A stretch of DNA of 64,000 nt from UTCHB3 sp002050155. GTDB lineage: Bacteria; Bacteroidota; Ignavibacteria; Ignavibacteriales; Ignavibacteriaceae. Positions 9,384 through 18,016 of the stretch are shown here, piece by piece. The position numbers and the translations under genes were made by a program. The DNA is taken from the NCBI GenBank assembly GCA_030584105.1, contig CP129491.1:2666001-2730000 (forward strand), written 5' to 3'. Numbering within the stretch: the stretch's first letter is position 1; each line of letters opens with the position of its first letter. The notes beneath the pieces are model-generated. The model worked only from the letters and a program-made list of their open reading frames with translations, had not been told where the DNA came from and did not search any database.

Positions 9384-11333
9384 GTGAAAAAATTGTTTTT
9401 CTTTTTGTTTTTTGGTTTCATTGCTTCGCCGGTTTTTGCGCAGTTTAATGCTGATAGTTTTCTGAAAACAATAGCAGATAAGCAGGATACTGTAAAAATC
9501 AGATTAATTTTAAATGAATGCTGGAGGCAAATATATAACAGCCCCGTTGAAGCTGATATATTAGGACATGTAGCCCTTGATTTAATCCAAAAAGGAAAAA
9601 ATCGTGAAAAAGAAGCGGAATTTTTGAATTATTTGGGCAGAATTCACACAGAGTCCGGGAAATTTGATTCTGCATATATCTTCATCACCCGTGCACTCCG
9701 TACCGCAAAGGAATATCCTGATTCAATCCAGCTCGCTTTCGCACATGGGAACTTAGGTCAATATTATATCAGAATTGCCGCCTATCCGGCTGCTTTAGAA
9801 CAGTTTATGCAGGCTTATAGTGTTTTTTCTAAGATTGGGCATTCTCGCGGGGTTGCTTATGCGCTGAATGATATGGGTGAAGTTTACCTGAAACAAAAGG
9901 ATTTTACCACTGCGCTCGATTGTTTTCAACAATCGGCGAACCTGAAGCTTAAGCAAACCGACCAGTATGGATACATTAAAACCTTGATAAATATTGCAAC
10001 CCTTTATGAAAATAAGGACATGCTGGATAGTGCAAAAATTATTTTCGATAAGGCATTGGAGGCAAGCCGAAATTATAAAAACCTATTCGGCGAAAGCCAG
10101 TCTTTGGCAGGAATAGCAGATATGAAACTGAAACTCGGGGATTTTGAGAGCGCTCTTGACAAAACTTTGCAGGCGTTAGGGATCGTTGAAAAACTTGGGT
10201 ATATTAACGATCAACTGAAAAATTATGTCCGACTTGGCAAAATTTACCTTGGGCTTAACGATCTCGAAAAGGCTAAATATTACATCGCTACGGTTAAGAG
10301 TGAAGCAGAAAAAATAAGGCAGGTTGAATTTGTGATGATTTCCTATTTGTTGACGGTAGAACTTGCCGTTAAGCAGGGTGATTATGAAGCTGCATATAAT
10401 GCTCTGCGGAAAAAAGAAGAACTGGAAGATCGGCTTTTTGGTTCAGAGCCGAATAATAAAATAGCAAACCTTCAAACAGCATTTCTTACTGAACAAAAGG
10501 AGAGAGAAAACGCAGCTCTAAAAAAAGAACTTGAATACCAGCAAACGATTGAAAATTATTTAATTGTGATTGTTGTGCTGGTTTTAACCGGTGTAATTCT
10601 TTTAATTTTTGGGTTTCGTGCCGAAAAAAAAGCAAAGAAAATTTTGATGGAGCTTAATGAATCGAAAGACCGTTTCTTTTCGATCGTTGGGCACGACTTG
10701 AAAAACCCGTTTTTCGCTCTCGAAAATTTGGCGGCAATTCTTCATGAAGAATATGATGAACTTGATGAAGAAGAGCGAAAAAACTTAGTTGGGGGTATCC
10801 GTCGGTCGTCTTCGCAAATTTCGAAGTTGCTTTCTGATTTGTTGACATGGGTGAAAGCACAGAAAGGCGAAGTGAAACTTAACAAAGCGGAATTGACGAT
10901 TGAATCAATTTTCGAAAACATCACCTCACCTTATGAGGCGTTTATTCATTCAAAAAAAATCGACATTAAAACTGAATTTGAACCGGATTTTACGGTTTTT
11001 GCGGATCGTTTTGTTATTGAAACTATTCTGAGCAATTTTTTGAACAATGCCATTAAGTTCTCTTTCCACGGTGGTGAAATTGTTTTGGGGGCGGCTAAGA
11101 ATGAAGGGAAAACAGAAATTTGGGTGCAGGATTCCGGTACGGGGATAGAACCCACTGTGCGTGAGAACATTTTTGATGAAACCTCAACCGTTACCCGCCC
11201 CGGCACCAATAATGAAGCCGGTTCGGGTTTAGGTTTAAAAATTGTAAAAGAACTTGCCGAAGTTCACAAGTGCGAACTCAGAGTTGAGTCGGAGCCGGGC
11301 AAAGGGAGCCGGTTTATTTTAATCTTCCCATAG
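9384..11333 (+). CDS. TPR-containing sensor histidine kinase
   Basis: A 649-residue hybrid of the kind common in Bacteroidota. Signal peptide 1-20; periplasmic tetratricopeptide repeats about 75-345; a coiled segment; one membrane helix at 392-411; a HisKA dimerisation domain with phosphoacceptor His437 in VGHDLKNP; and an HATPase_c domain with the N-box NFLNNAIKFS, G1 box DSGTGI and G2 box GSGLGLKIV. There is no receiver domain and no response regulator next door. The start is GTG behind AGAGG. It lies 9 bp after the DUF4249 gene, so it may sense function of the receptor pair. Confidence 0.88.
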   Translation: MKKLFFFLFFGFIASPVFAQFNADSFLKTIADKQDTVKIRLILNECWRQIYNSPVEADILGHVALDLIQKGKNREKEAEFLNYLGRIHTESGKFDSAYIFITRALRTAKEYPDSIQLAFAHGNLGQYYIRIAAYPAALEQFMQAYSVFSKIGHSRGVAYALNDMGEVYLKQKDFTTALDCFQQSANLKLKQTDQYGYIKTLINIATLYENKDMLDSAKIIFDKALEASRNYKNLFGESQSLAGIADMKLKLGDFESALDKTLQALGIVEKLGYINDQLKNYVRLGKIYLGLNDLEKAKYYIATVKSEAEKIRQVEFVMISYLLTVELAVKQGDYEAAYNALRKKEELEDRLFGSEPNNKIANLQTAFLTEQKERENAALKKELEYQQTIENYLIVIVVLVLTGVILLIFGFRAEKKAKKILMELNESKDRFFSIVGHDLKNPFFALENLAAILHEEYDELDEEERKNLVGGIRRSSSQISKLLSDLLTWVKAQKGEVKLNKAELTIESIFENITSPYEAFIHSKKIDIKTEFEPDFTVFADRFVIETILSNFLNNAIKFSFHGGEIVLGAAKNEGKTEIWVQDSGTGIEPTVRENIFDETSTVTRPGTNNEAGSGLGLKIVKELAEVHKCELRVESEPGKGSRFILIFP

Positions 11334-11512
11334 ACTTACCTTTGGAGATTACGCTATCCGGCGGTTCGGTGTAACGCGGAGCCGGTTGATTTTAATCTTC
11401 CCATAGAGTCCCTTTTTGGTTTGGGGTTGAGTTTGAAACCCGATTCCCCGCTCCTAAGCGAGCACGGGCTTGAACTTAGAGTCCCTTTTGGGGGCTAAGG
11501 GTGAATTTGAAG
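11305..11512. repeat. Mosaic 73-bp-period repeat copying the end of the histidine kinase gene
   Basis: The last 29 bp of the kinase gene including its stop (11305-11333) recur at 11378-11406 with a single mismatch. Overlapping the second copy, a further block starting at 11403 (ATAGAGTCCCTTTTT...) recurs at 11476, again 73 bp on. The sequences between the matching blocks are not alike, so this is not a simple tandem array. Confidence 0.75.
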
Positions 11513-11516
11513 TTAG

Positions 11517-12359
11517 TTACTTTTTCCACTCTTCCAAAAGTTTTTTCATATCCTCAAAATCAAAAGGTGGATTTTTCATCTGAGCGCCTTTTGCAACTGC
11601 TTTTTCCATCAGGGTGATTGCCCCTTTTTTATCGCCGGTTTTCACAAGAAGTTGCGCTTTCACTTTAAGAGTGTTGTAGTTTTCATCGATACTTAGTGCG
11701 ATATCCGCATATTTCATCGCCAAATCTAAGTCTTTACCCGATTTTAGCAAGTATTCAGCGCCGCGTACGGGTGCAGCCCAACTTACATCGTTTTTCAGTT
11801 TATCCAAAACATTTTGGTGCGTGTTGAAGGCGATATCAAAACCAATTTTAACATCCGACCAGGCAATTGTGAATCTTGTCTTGTTTTCATCAACGGTTTC
11901 AAAATTGAAAGTAAGTTGTTCCGTAGGTTGAATTTTTTCCGGTTTAACCGTAAATCTTGCAGCGTCATTTTCCATTTTGTAAGAAAAAGCGCCCCAATTA
12001 GCGTTATCTTTTGAAAATATAACCGTCCATTCCTTTTCACCCGGAATGGTGAACAAGCCGTAAGTTCCGGCGGGGATTTTGGAATTGCCAACGGTTGCTT
12101 CGTTGGTAAAGGAAATGGTGGTATTGTTATTTGCTCCGGTGCGCCACACTTCGCCGTAGGGAACCAATCCGCCGAAAATTACTCTGCCTCTGACAGAAGG
12201 ACGGGAGTATTTCACCGACACTTCCGAAATCCCCACCACCTGCGTGATCGAAGCCGGCGGCGAAAGCAAAGGTGTTGCGGGTGCTTGCGCAAGTGCCTCA
12301 CTGAAAAAAAATGAAATTATAAAAAATGAAAGAGCTGTGGTTGATAAAAATCTGTTCAT
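11517..12359 (-). CDS. DUF2911-family exported protein
   Basis: A 280-residue protein with a signal peptide ending ALAQ. Residues about 30-180 fit DUF2911: LSPPASITQVVG, VSVKYSRPSVRGR, FGGLVPYGEVWRTGANNNTTISF and IPAGTYGLFTIPG are family hallmarks. The C-terminal 90 residues look like tetratricopeptide helices (AMKYADIALSIDENYNTLKVKAQLL). The function of DUF2911 is unknown; proteins are periplasmic or surface-exposed. Transcribed toward the histidine kinase gene, so the two are convergent. Confidence 0.85.
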   Translation of the reverse strand: MNRFLSTTALSFFIISFFFSEALAQAPATPLLSPPASITQVVGISEVSVKYSRPSVRGRVIFGGLVPYGEVWRTGANNNTTISFTNEATVGNSKIPAGTYGLFTIPGEKEWTVIFSKDNANWGAFSYKMENDAARFTVKPEKIQPTEQLTFNFETVDENKTRFTIAWSDVKIGFDIAFNTHQNVLDKLKNDVSWAAPVRGAEYLLKSGKDLDLAMKYADIALSIDENYNTLKVKAQLLVKTGDKKGAITLMEKAVAKGAQMKNPPFDFEDMKKLLEEWKK

Positions 12360-12795
12360 TTTGCTTCCTCTCGAGTTAGTTGCTTTTTTACTGTTGTTGC
12401 CTGAAATTGAAAAATTAAATCGGGGATTTGAGAAATTAATTGCTTATTAAAGCTCATCATACACAAAAAACCGAAAAAATAGATGTTTGTTTTTTACGAA
12501 ATTTATTGTTCTTTTGAGGTTTTGCTTTCTGTTATTACAATCGGCTCAATTTTCTGTTTATTGTTTAACTTTTCCTTCGTAGGGGGTACAGGTCGAACTA
12601 ATTTTGTTTAACCCCATAATTTTCCGGCTGTTACTTTGGAGGTTAAATGCTTTGATTATTCCATCGTAAATAATAGTAACTATCAGTGTGCAAATTCCGT
12701 TCATTTTATTCAAAATTCCGTCAGATTCATCACTATCGATTTTTATTTTCAGTTGCTGCGGAGTATATTTGAAGTCCGACTTTTAACTTTTCTTC
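12360..12795. other. Gene-free AT-rich region before the tRNA
   Basis: About 435 bp between the start of the DUF2911 gene and tRNA-Ser. It should contain the promoters of both. I see no gene, no strong hairpin and no long repeat in it; short open frames have no coding character. Confidence 0.5.
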
Positions 12796-12884
12796 GGAGG
12801 GGTGGGAGAGTGGCTTAATCCAACGGTTTGCTAAACCGTCGTAGGGATTATACCTTACCGCGGGTTCGAATCCCGCCCCCTCCG
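12796..12884 (+). tRNA. tRNA-Ser (anticodon GCU)
   Basis: An 89-nt class II tRNA. The acceptor stem GGAGGGG (12796-12802) pairs with CCCCTCC (12877-12883). The anticodon arm ACGGT-TTGCTAA-ACCGT gives anticodon GCT, reading AGC/AGT serine codons. A long variable arm follows, as expected for tRNA-Ser, and the T arm is GCGGG-TTCGAAT-CCCGC. The discriminator is G at 12884; the CCA tail is not encoded. An AT-rich island of defence-type genes starts 300 bp downstream, but I found no copy of the tRNA 3' end that would mark an attachment site. Confidence 0.96.
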
Positions 12885-13182
12885 CAAAGTTTAGAGGCTG
12901 TTTTGATACAAAATATCAGGCGGCCTCTTTTTTTTAATTGAAACATGTTAGATATTCTTTTCACCACCCAATTTCGGATGATTTTAAGTAAATTATTTGT
13001 TACCTTTTCATCTTTTAACTGCCACATTAGTTAAAATTACCGGTTACTTGCAATTAAGTCAGTTGTTTGTAACAATGGTTATTTATAGCCGGTTAAACAC
13101 CGGGAGATAAATAAAAGATACTTTTTCCGTATTTTGCTTTGTTGGAAAATAAATTCATTGGAAATTTAATCGGTTACACGAG

Positions 13183-14568
13183 ATGAAAATTAAATTAGAG
13201 AATTTAGGCCCTATTCGTCAGGCTGAACTGAGTTTGTCGGATTTTACTATTTTATCCGGACTGAACAATACAGGAAAAACATATATAACTTACGCCATCT
13301 ATGGGTTCCTTAAATTGTGGCGAAAAGTTATAAATATTGACACATCAAATGAAGATATTCAACAATTGTTAACGAGCGGCAGCATTCAAATTGATCTTTT
13401 ATCGTATGTTTCTAAGGCTCAAAAGTATGTTGATTCCGGGTGTAAAGTTTACTCAAAATTATTACCAATAGAGGTTTTTGGTTCCTCAGAGAAAGTTTTT
13501 GGAAAGACGGATTTCCGGGCAATTCTTGAAGATAAAGAAATTGATATTTCTAACAGCTACCATGGTGTAATAAGAGCGGTTAATGTATCGCTATTCTCTT
13601 TAGATAAACAAGAAAACGATAACTATCTTACAGTTACCCTGTTAGTTCCAAAAGAAAGTCAGAAGTTAACTAAAGAAAACATTCAGAATGTTATTTCTAA
13701 CGCAATAAAAAATATTTTGTTCGCTTCTGTTTTCCCGACCGTTTTTATCGCAAGTGCCGAGAGAACAGGTTCTGCAATTTTTCGAAAAGAGTTAAATTTT
13801 GCGCGAAACAGACTTTTGGAAGAAATGGCGAAAAGTGGTTCGAATGTTGACCCAAGAAAACTTCTTTTTAGTTCCTATCAGGATTATGCTTTGCCGGTGC
13901 AGGATAATGTGGAGTTTGTAAGGAATATCGAAGGGATTGCAAAGAGTGACAGTTTTCTGGCTCAGGAATTTCCCGATATTTTGGATTATTATTCGGAAAT
14001 AATAGGGGGTAAATATATTATTTCCCGGAATGATGAGCTTCTCTTTGAGCCAATATCAGGGAAGATTAAACTCACAATGGATGAAAGTTCAAGCGCTGTT
14101 CGTTCTCTTTTGGATGTAAGTTTTTATCTAAAACATCTTGCAAAAAAAGGTGACCTTTTAATGGTTGATGAGCCGGAATTAAACTTACACCCGGAAAATC
14201 AGAGAAAAGTTGCTCGCCTTTTAGCCGCACTTGTTAACTTCGGTATAAAAGTTTTTATCACCACTCACAGTGATTATATTCTTAAAGAATTAAACACACT
14301 AATTATGCTCGGGCAGGGTTCGGAAAGAATCCAAAAGATTGCGGAAACTGAAGGATATAACGATTTTGAGATATTAAATGTCGGTAAGATTTGTGCATAC
14401 TCCACTAAAAAATCTTTACTTAAGGTGGGTGATAATAAACGCAAAACTAAATGTTTGACATTGGTTAAATCAGAAATTACTCAAGAATTGGGGATTGAAG
14501 CTGAAAGTTTTGACGAAAGCATTGACGAGATGAATCGTATTCAGGAAGAGATTATCTGGGGCGGTTAA
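13183..14568 (+). CDS. OLD/ABC-like AAA ATPase, probable defence protein
   Basis: A 461-residue ATPase. The N-terminus LENLGPIRQAELSLSDFTILSGLNNTGKT is typical of the AAA_15/AAA_21 (OLD/RecF-like) group, with Walker A GLNNTGKT at residues 26-33, Walker B and catalytic Glu in LLMVDEPELNLHP around 325-337, and the H-loop TTHSDY near 363. No TOPRIM nuclease domain is fused at the C-terminus. The next gene, a PD-(D/E)XK-type nuclease candidate, starts on the base after this stop, so the two probably act as an ATPase-nuclease pair. AT-rich compared with the flanking housekeeping genes. Confidence 0.75.
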   Translation: MKIKLENLGPIRQAELSLSDFTILSGLNNTGKTYITYAIYGFLKLWRKVINIDTSNEDIQQLLTSGSIQIDLLSYVSKAQKYVDSGCKVYSKLLPIEVFGSSEKVFGKTDFRAILEDKEIDISNSYHGVIRAVNVSLFSLDKQENDNYLTVTLLVPKESQKLTKENIQNVISNAIKNILFASVFPTVFIASAERTGSAIFRKELNFARNRLLEEMAKSGSNVDPRKLLFSSYQDYALPVQDNVEFVRNIEGIAKSDSFLAQEFPDILDYYSEIIGGKYIISRNDELLFEPISGKIKLTMDESSSAVRSLLDVSFYLKHLAKKGDLLMVDEPELNLHPENQRKVARLLAALVNFGIKVFITTHSDYILKELNTLIMLGQGSERIQKIAETEGYNDFEILNVGKICAYSTKKSLLKVGDNKRKTKCLTLVKSEITQELGIEAESFDESIDEMNRIQEEIIWGG

Positions 14569-15138
14569 ATGGATAATATTCAACTCCTAAAGAAAATGAT
14601 TAAATCTAACGCAATCGTTGAACCTACTCCATACAAAGAAAAATGGAAATTGGTATTAAATGAGCCAAATGAGAAAGATTCTACAGTTGAAATATCAAAC
14701 ATTCCGAAAGAAACTATTGCGGTAAGAACAGATTTGTTTCCGGCACCTAAGGACTTTTTCTCCGGCGAAATTGGCGAATTAAAAAGAGCTGATTATGTAA
14801 TTATTTTCAATTTGAATGAAAAATGGTACTCAGTTTTTGTGGAAATGAAACGCGGGAAAAAAGATTCTTCTCTTTTAGTTAAACAATTAAAAGGTGCCTT
14901 GTGTGTTTACAGGTATATTGAAGAAGTGGGGAAATCTTTCCAAGGGGAACCTGATTTTTTGAAAGGCAGTAAGTTAAGATTTTTAGCATTTTTAAATACC
15001 GGTCTTAATAAAAAAACTACAAGGCCTGAGAAAAGCTCCAAGGGAAAAGGTTATCCGGAAACACCGGAGAAATTTCTGAAAGTAACCGGTGGCAAATATC
15101 ATGTTTTGGATAGATTGATTGGGAAAATGATCCCTTAG
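14569..15138 (+). CDS. Small PD-(D/E)XK-like nuclease, partner of the upstream ATPase
   Basis: A 189-residue protein with no named family that I recognise. The core KRADYVIIF ... KWYSVFVEMKRG fits the PD-(D/E)XK nuclease fold: Asp75 ends one strand and Glu92-x-Lys94 lies on the next, with a helix of polar residues after it (LLVKQLKGALCVY). The C-terminal 50 residues (FLKVTGGKYHVLDRLIG) are of unknown role. It abuts the ATPase gene without a gap. A fragment of a second copy of this family is left at 17895-17960. Confidence 0.6.
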   Translation: MDNIQLLKKMIKSNAIVEPTPYKEKWKLVLNEPNEKDSTVEISNIPKETIAVRTDLFPAPKDFFSGEIGELKRADYVIIFNLNEKWYSVFVEMKRGKKDSSLLVKQLKGALCVYRYIEEVGKSFQGEPDFLKGSKLRFLAFLNTGLNKKTTRPEKSSKGKGYPETPEKFLKVTGGKYHVLDRLIGKMIP

Positions 15139-15205
15139 AAAGTATCGCCGGGGGAATCTTAAGGTAAAAATTATGTTTAGATAGACTAATTGGGAATATA
15201 ACTAA
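15101..15205 (+). repeat. Echo of the nuclease gene 3' end, 72 bp downstream
   Basis: The last codons of the nuclease gene from ATGTTTTGGATAG (15101) recur imperfectly from ATGTTTAGATAG (15173), continuing through the GATTGATTGGGAA / GACTAATTGGGAA stretch to the stop region. The copy has a deleted base and no long open frame. Same arrangement as other 3'-end repeats in this window. Confidence 0.55.
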
Positions 15206-15513
15206 GCAGAAAATACCCTTTTAGGAAGCAGCGGTAGAAACATCAATTTAATAGAATAAGATGGATAGTGGAAGCAGAATTCCCTTCGTAAGGCAACATT
15301 TCGATTTCTTTGAAAAATCACTCAAAAACCTTAACAAGCTCCAACCTTAACCTGCAAAAAACCGGTTTTTATAAAAATTAAATTAAATAAGAAAAAAGAT
15401 ACAGAAAGGTTTTGTATTTTATAGTTTATGTAAAAAGAATTTTTGGCGACAATTAAAATTTGATTTATTTGCCAAGACCCGAAATTCTGAAATGGTAGTT
15501 TCATTTCAATGAT
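15139..15513. other. Intergenic region between the two defence gene pairs
   Basis: About 375 bp, AT-rich. Apart from the 3'-end echo of the nuclease gene up to about 15205 I see no gene; a minus-strand open frame at 15331-15552 has no recognisable feature and overlaps the methyltransferase start. Confidence 0.45.
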
Positions 15514-15516
15514 TTG

Positions 15517-16806
15517 ATGTGCTTTTATTTCCCGGAGTACATTTACCAACATTTCTTAAAAATCAGAAAATATTCCGGAGATGCGTTTAAGTTGGAAGAA
15601 GTAGTAAAACAAGATTTTATCAACATTTCGAAACCTTTAACTTATAAAGGGATATTTGCTTTTCATAAATATTGGGGGAAAAAACCGATAGAAACCACTT
15701 CTTTCTTCATTGAAAATTTTACAAATCCCGGGGACATTGTTCTGGATCCGTTTTTAGGTTCGGGGTTAATTTGCAGAGAATGTGTGGAAAATGACCGCTC
15801 TTTTATCGGGATTGATCTCAACCCTTTCGCAATTGAGCATGCAAAACTAATTTTAGACCTTCCGACCTTAAATGAATATAAAATCGCATTTGAATTACTA
15901 AAAGAACAAGTCTGTGAAGAAATAAACCGAAGCTATACAGGCAGCGACAATCTCGTTCGTTCCCATTATCTTTGGGATGATCAGGAATTGAAGCAAGTTT
16001 GGAGAAAAAACAGGGGTAGAAAGGTTATCTTAGAACCTAATGCACATGATTATGCTTTAGCTGCTTCATTTAACGATTATCAAATTACCAATTTTAGAGA
16101 GGCAACCTTTTTTAACAATTCCCGAATTAATTCAACTTCCGGATTAAAAATGCACGATTTATTTACCGGGCGCGCATTAAGAAATATTGATATTCTCATT
16201 GAGGCTATTAACGATTTCCCAAGATATCTTCAACGAGCATTGATGCTCACTTTAACTTCTGCGGTGGGGCAAATGTCTAATATGGTCTTTGCAATTACGG
16301 ACAGGGGTAAAAACGGCAACGGCTCATTAAATGAGATTGAAGTGGGTAGTTGGGTAATCGGGTTCTGGAGGCCGAAACTTCATTTTGAAATAAATGTCTG
16401 GAATTGTTTCGAGAATCGAGCCAAAAAATTTATTAAAACATTATCGCTTATTCAACAAAGAAAAATTCGTTTTACTGAAAACATCGGGCAGTACTTCTCA
16501 TCGGAGTTTGACGCCCTTTTGATACAAGATGACTGTTTGAAAGTTATGAATAGTATTCCTACTGATTCTATTAAACTTATCAGTACAGACCCCCCGCATG
16601 GTGATCGGATACCTTATTTAGAATTAAGCGAAGTGTGGAACTCAATTTTGAATAAAAAAGTTGACTTCGATTCAGAAATTGTCATTTCAGATGCAAAAAA
16701 CAGGAATAAAAAGAAAGCGAACTATATTGAAGAAATGAAAAATTTCATTCGGGAAGCCGGCAGGGTTCTAAGACCCGATGGGGTGGTGATCAAAGTAATT
16801 CCTTAG
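15517..16806 (+). CDS. DNA methyltransferase (modification enzyme), possibly truncated
   Basis: About 429 residues. The AdoMet-binding motif DPFLGSGL is at residues 78-85 (numbered from a TTG at 15514), preceded by FAFHKYWGKKP. Motif IV, STDPPHGDRIPY, with D359-P-P-H, follows after a long insert that includes a target-recognition-like region. This I-then-IV order and the DPPH/Y motif indicate an N6-adenine or N4-cytosine amino-methyltransferase. The frame stops soon after RVLRPDGVVIKVIP, where such domains often have one more strand, and a second open frame continues across the stop, so a frameshift is possible. Starts at TTG 15514 or ATG 15517. The next gene is a nuclease candidate, suggesting a type II restriction-modification pair. 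Confidence 0.72.
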   Translation: MCFYFPEYIYQHFLKIRKYSGDAFKLEEVVKQDFINISKPLTYKGIFAFHKYWGKKPIETTSFFIENFTNPGDIVLDPFLGSGLICRECVENDRSFIGIDLNPFAIEHAKLILDLPTLNEYKIAFELLKEQVCEEINRSYTGSDNLVRSHYLWDDQELKQVWRKNRGRKVILEPNAHDYALAASFNDYQITNFREATFFNNSRINSTSGLKMHDLFTGRALRNIDILIEAINDFPRYLQRALMLTLTSAVGQMSNMVFAITDRGKNGNGSLNEIEVGSWVIGFWRPKLHFEINVWNCFENRAKKFIKTLSLIQQRKIRFTENIGQYFSSEFDALLIQDDCLKVMNSIPTDSIKLISTDPPHGDRIPYLELSEVWNSILNKKVDFDSEIVISDAKNRNKKKANYIEEMKNFIREAGRVLRPDGVVIKVIP

Positions 16807-16892
16807 ATAGGTTCCTGATTAAGCAATATGTCAAAGCAATTTCATCGTATGATGTACTGTGTTCTAAGTTTGATGTAGAAATAAGCCGAAAA

Positions 16893-17558
16893 GTGCAAAG
16901 TTACATTCTGAGCAGCTGGTATAATCATTGGTCGAGTATCTTAATCGAGCATATATTCAAATCAAATCTCTTAGTTTTACCTGCAATAGGTCAAATTAAA
17001 AGTGTTGATTTTTTCATTAACAATATACCTTTTGACCTGAAAGTTACATATTTCCCAAAAGCTTATTTGAATTTAAAAAGAAAAGAAAAAGGCTTTGGTA
17101 CAGAATTGAATTTTTTAAAATCAGAGGCTAAAATACTGGGAATAGTTTATAATAAAGAAAGTGCAAATGAGGATATTCGTTACGAAATAATGGAAAAACT
17201 AAAAGATAGAAATACACCGGAAAGCAACTTAGTTTTACAAAAGCTGAAGAATCAGAACCTGAGCATTGTTAATGAAGTTCGGCATAAACCTGCTATTCTT
17301 GCGAAATGGTTATATGAAAATCAGGGCAGGCAACGATTCGGAGCTGAGAATCGGCTGTACCTTGTTGTCATTGATACTGAAGATTTTTCACAATCGTGGA
17401 AACTCAAGAGAAATCTTGAACTATTAGAACCCTCAATAAATAGGTTTATTGAAGAATTTCACTTAAAAAAGACAGAAGACCTATGTGTGGAGTTTGAATT
17501 TCCAGAGAAAAGACAAAAATTCACCCCAATTTCTGATGTGATTTTTATTCTTAAATAG
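16893..17558 (+). CDS. Restriction endonuclease-like protein (PD-(D/E)XK)
   Basis: The protein is 221 residues from the GTG at 16893, but the same frame is open upstream into the methyltransferase gene and already reads plausible protein (DRFLIKQYVKAISSYDV from 16806). The true start may therefore lie earlier, or the two genes may be one interrupted fusion. A nuclease core is suggested by VDFFINNIPFDLKVTYFP, with Asp39 and Asp48-x-Lys50, as in PD-(D/E)XK restriction enzymes. No close family is recognised. Position right behind a methyltransferase supports the restriction role. Confidence 0.55.
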   Translation: MQSYILSSWYNHWSSILIEHIFKSNLLVLPAIGQIKSVDFFINNIPFDLKVTYFPKAYLNLKRKEKGFGTELNFLKSEAKILGIVYNKESANEDIRYEIMEKLKDRNTPESNLVLQKLKNQNLSIVNEVRHKPAILAKWLYENQGRQRFGAENRLYLVVIDTEDFSQSWKLKRNLELLEPSINRFIEEFHLKKTEDLCVEFEFPEKRQKFTPISDVIFILK

Positions 17559-18016
17559 TAAAAATTGGTACTGCGAAGTTAATTTTTTATTATTTCGATT
17601 AAATCTAAACTTTTTTATTGGGGTTCCGCCTTTTTTGAGGATTTTATTATCGGTGAGAGATTTATGATCTACACAACTTAGGATAAGTATCCAAAACAAG
17701 ATATTTATTCCACTCTATTTATCCTACCTTTGGCAACAGTTTTGTGCTACTCTAACAACTAAAACAGTAGGATGAAAATGGTAAATTCTCAATTTTGAGG
17801 AATTTTAAGACCATGTATATGGTTTACATAATTGCTCTTAAGAAACTAAATTTTCAGTATTTATCTTTGTTGGGTAATAAAACCAACGCAATGTTCACAG
17901 GGAAAAAGATGCCCTGAAAAACAGGAGGAGTTTTTGAAAGTGACCGGGTGTGTATCATAACTAAACTCATTTAAAAAAATAATTGTTCTGATATAAATTA
18001 ATTATAAGGAGAAATA
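17559..18016. other. Intergenic region at the right edge of the defence island
   Basis: About 460 bp between the restriction-like gene and proC. It holds the remnant at 17895-17960 and otherwise no gene. An AAGGAG ribosome site for proC is at 18006-18011. Confidence 0.5.
17895..17960 (+). pseudogene. Remnant of the C-terminus of a second nuclease of the 14569-15138 family
   Basis: Frame translation from 17895 gives SQGKRCPEKQEEFLKVTG followed by CVS and a stop. The intact nuclease reads SKGKGYPETPEKFLKVTG at the corresponding place. The match runs for about 18 residues in one frame with conserved spacing. The rest of the gene upstream is gone. It implies a second, related nuclease gene once stood here, so the two intact gene pairs were inserted beside or into an older copy. 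Confidence 0.6.

Noticed and set aside
12796..17960. tRNA-Ser as integration site with an attR on the far side of the defence genes
   Set aside because: No copy of the tRNA 3' end was found downstream and no integrase gene is present, so the neighbourhood is suggestive only.
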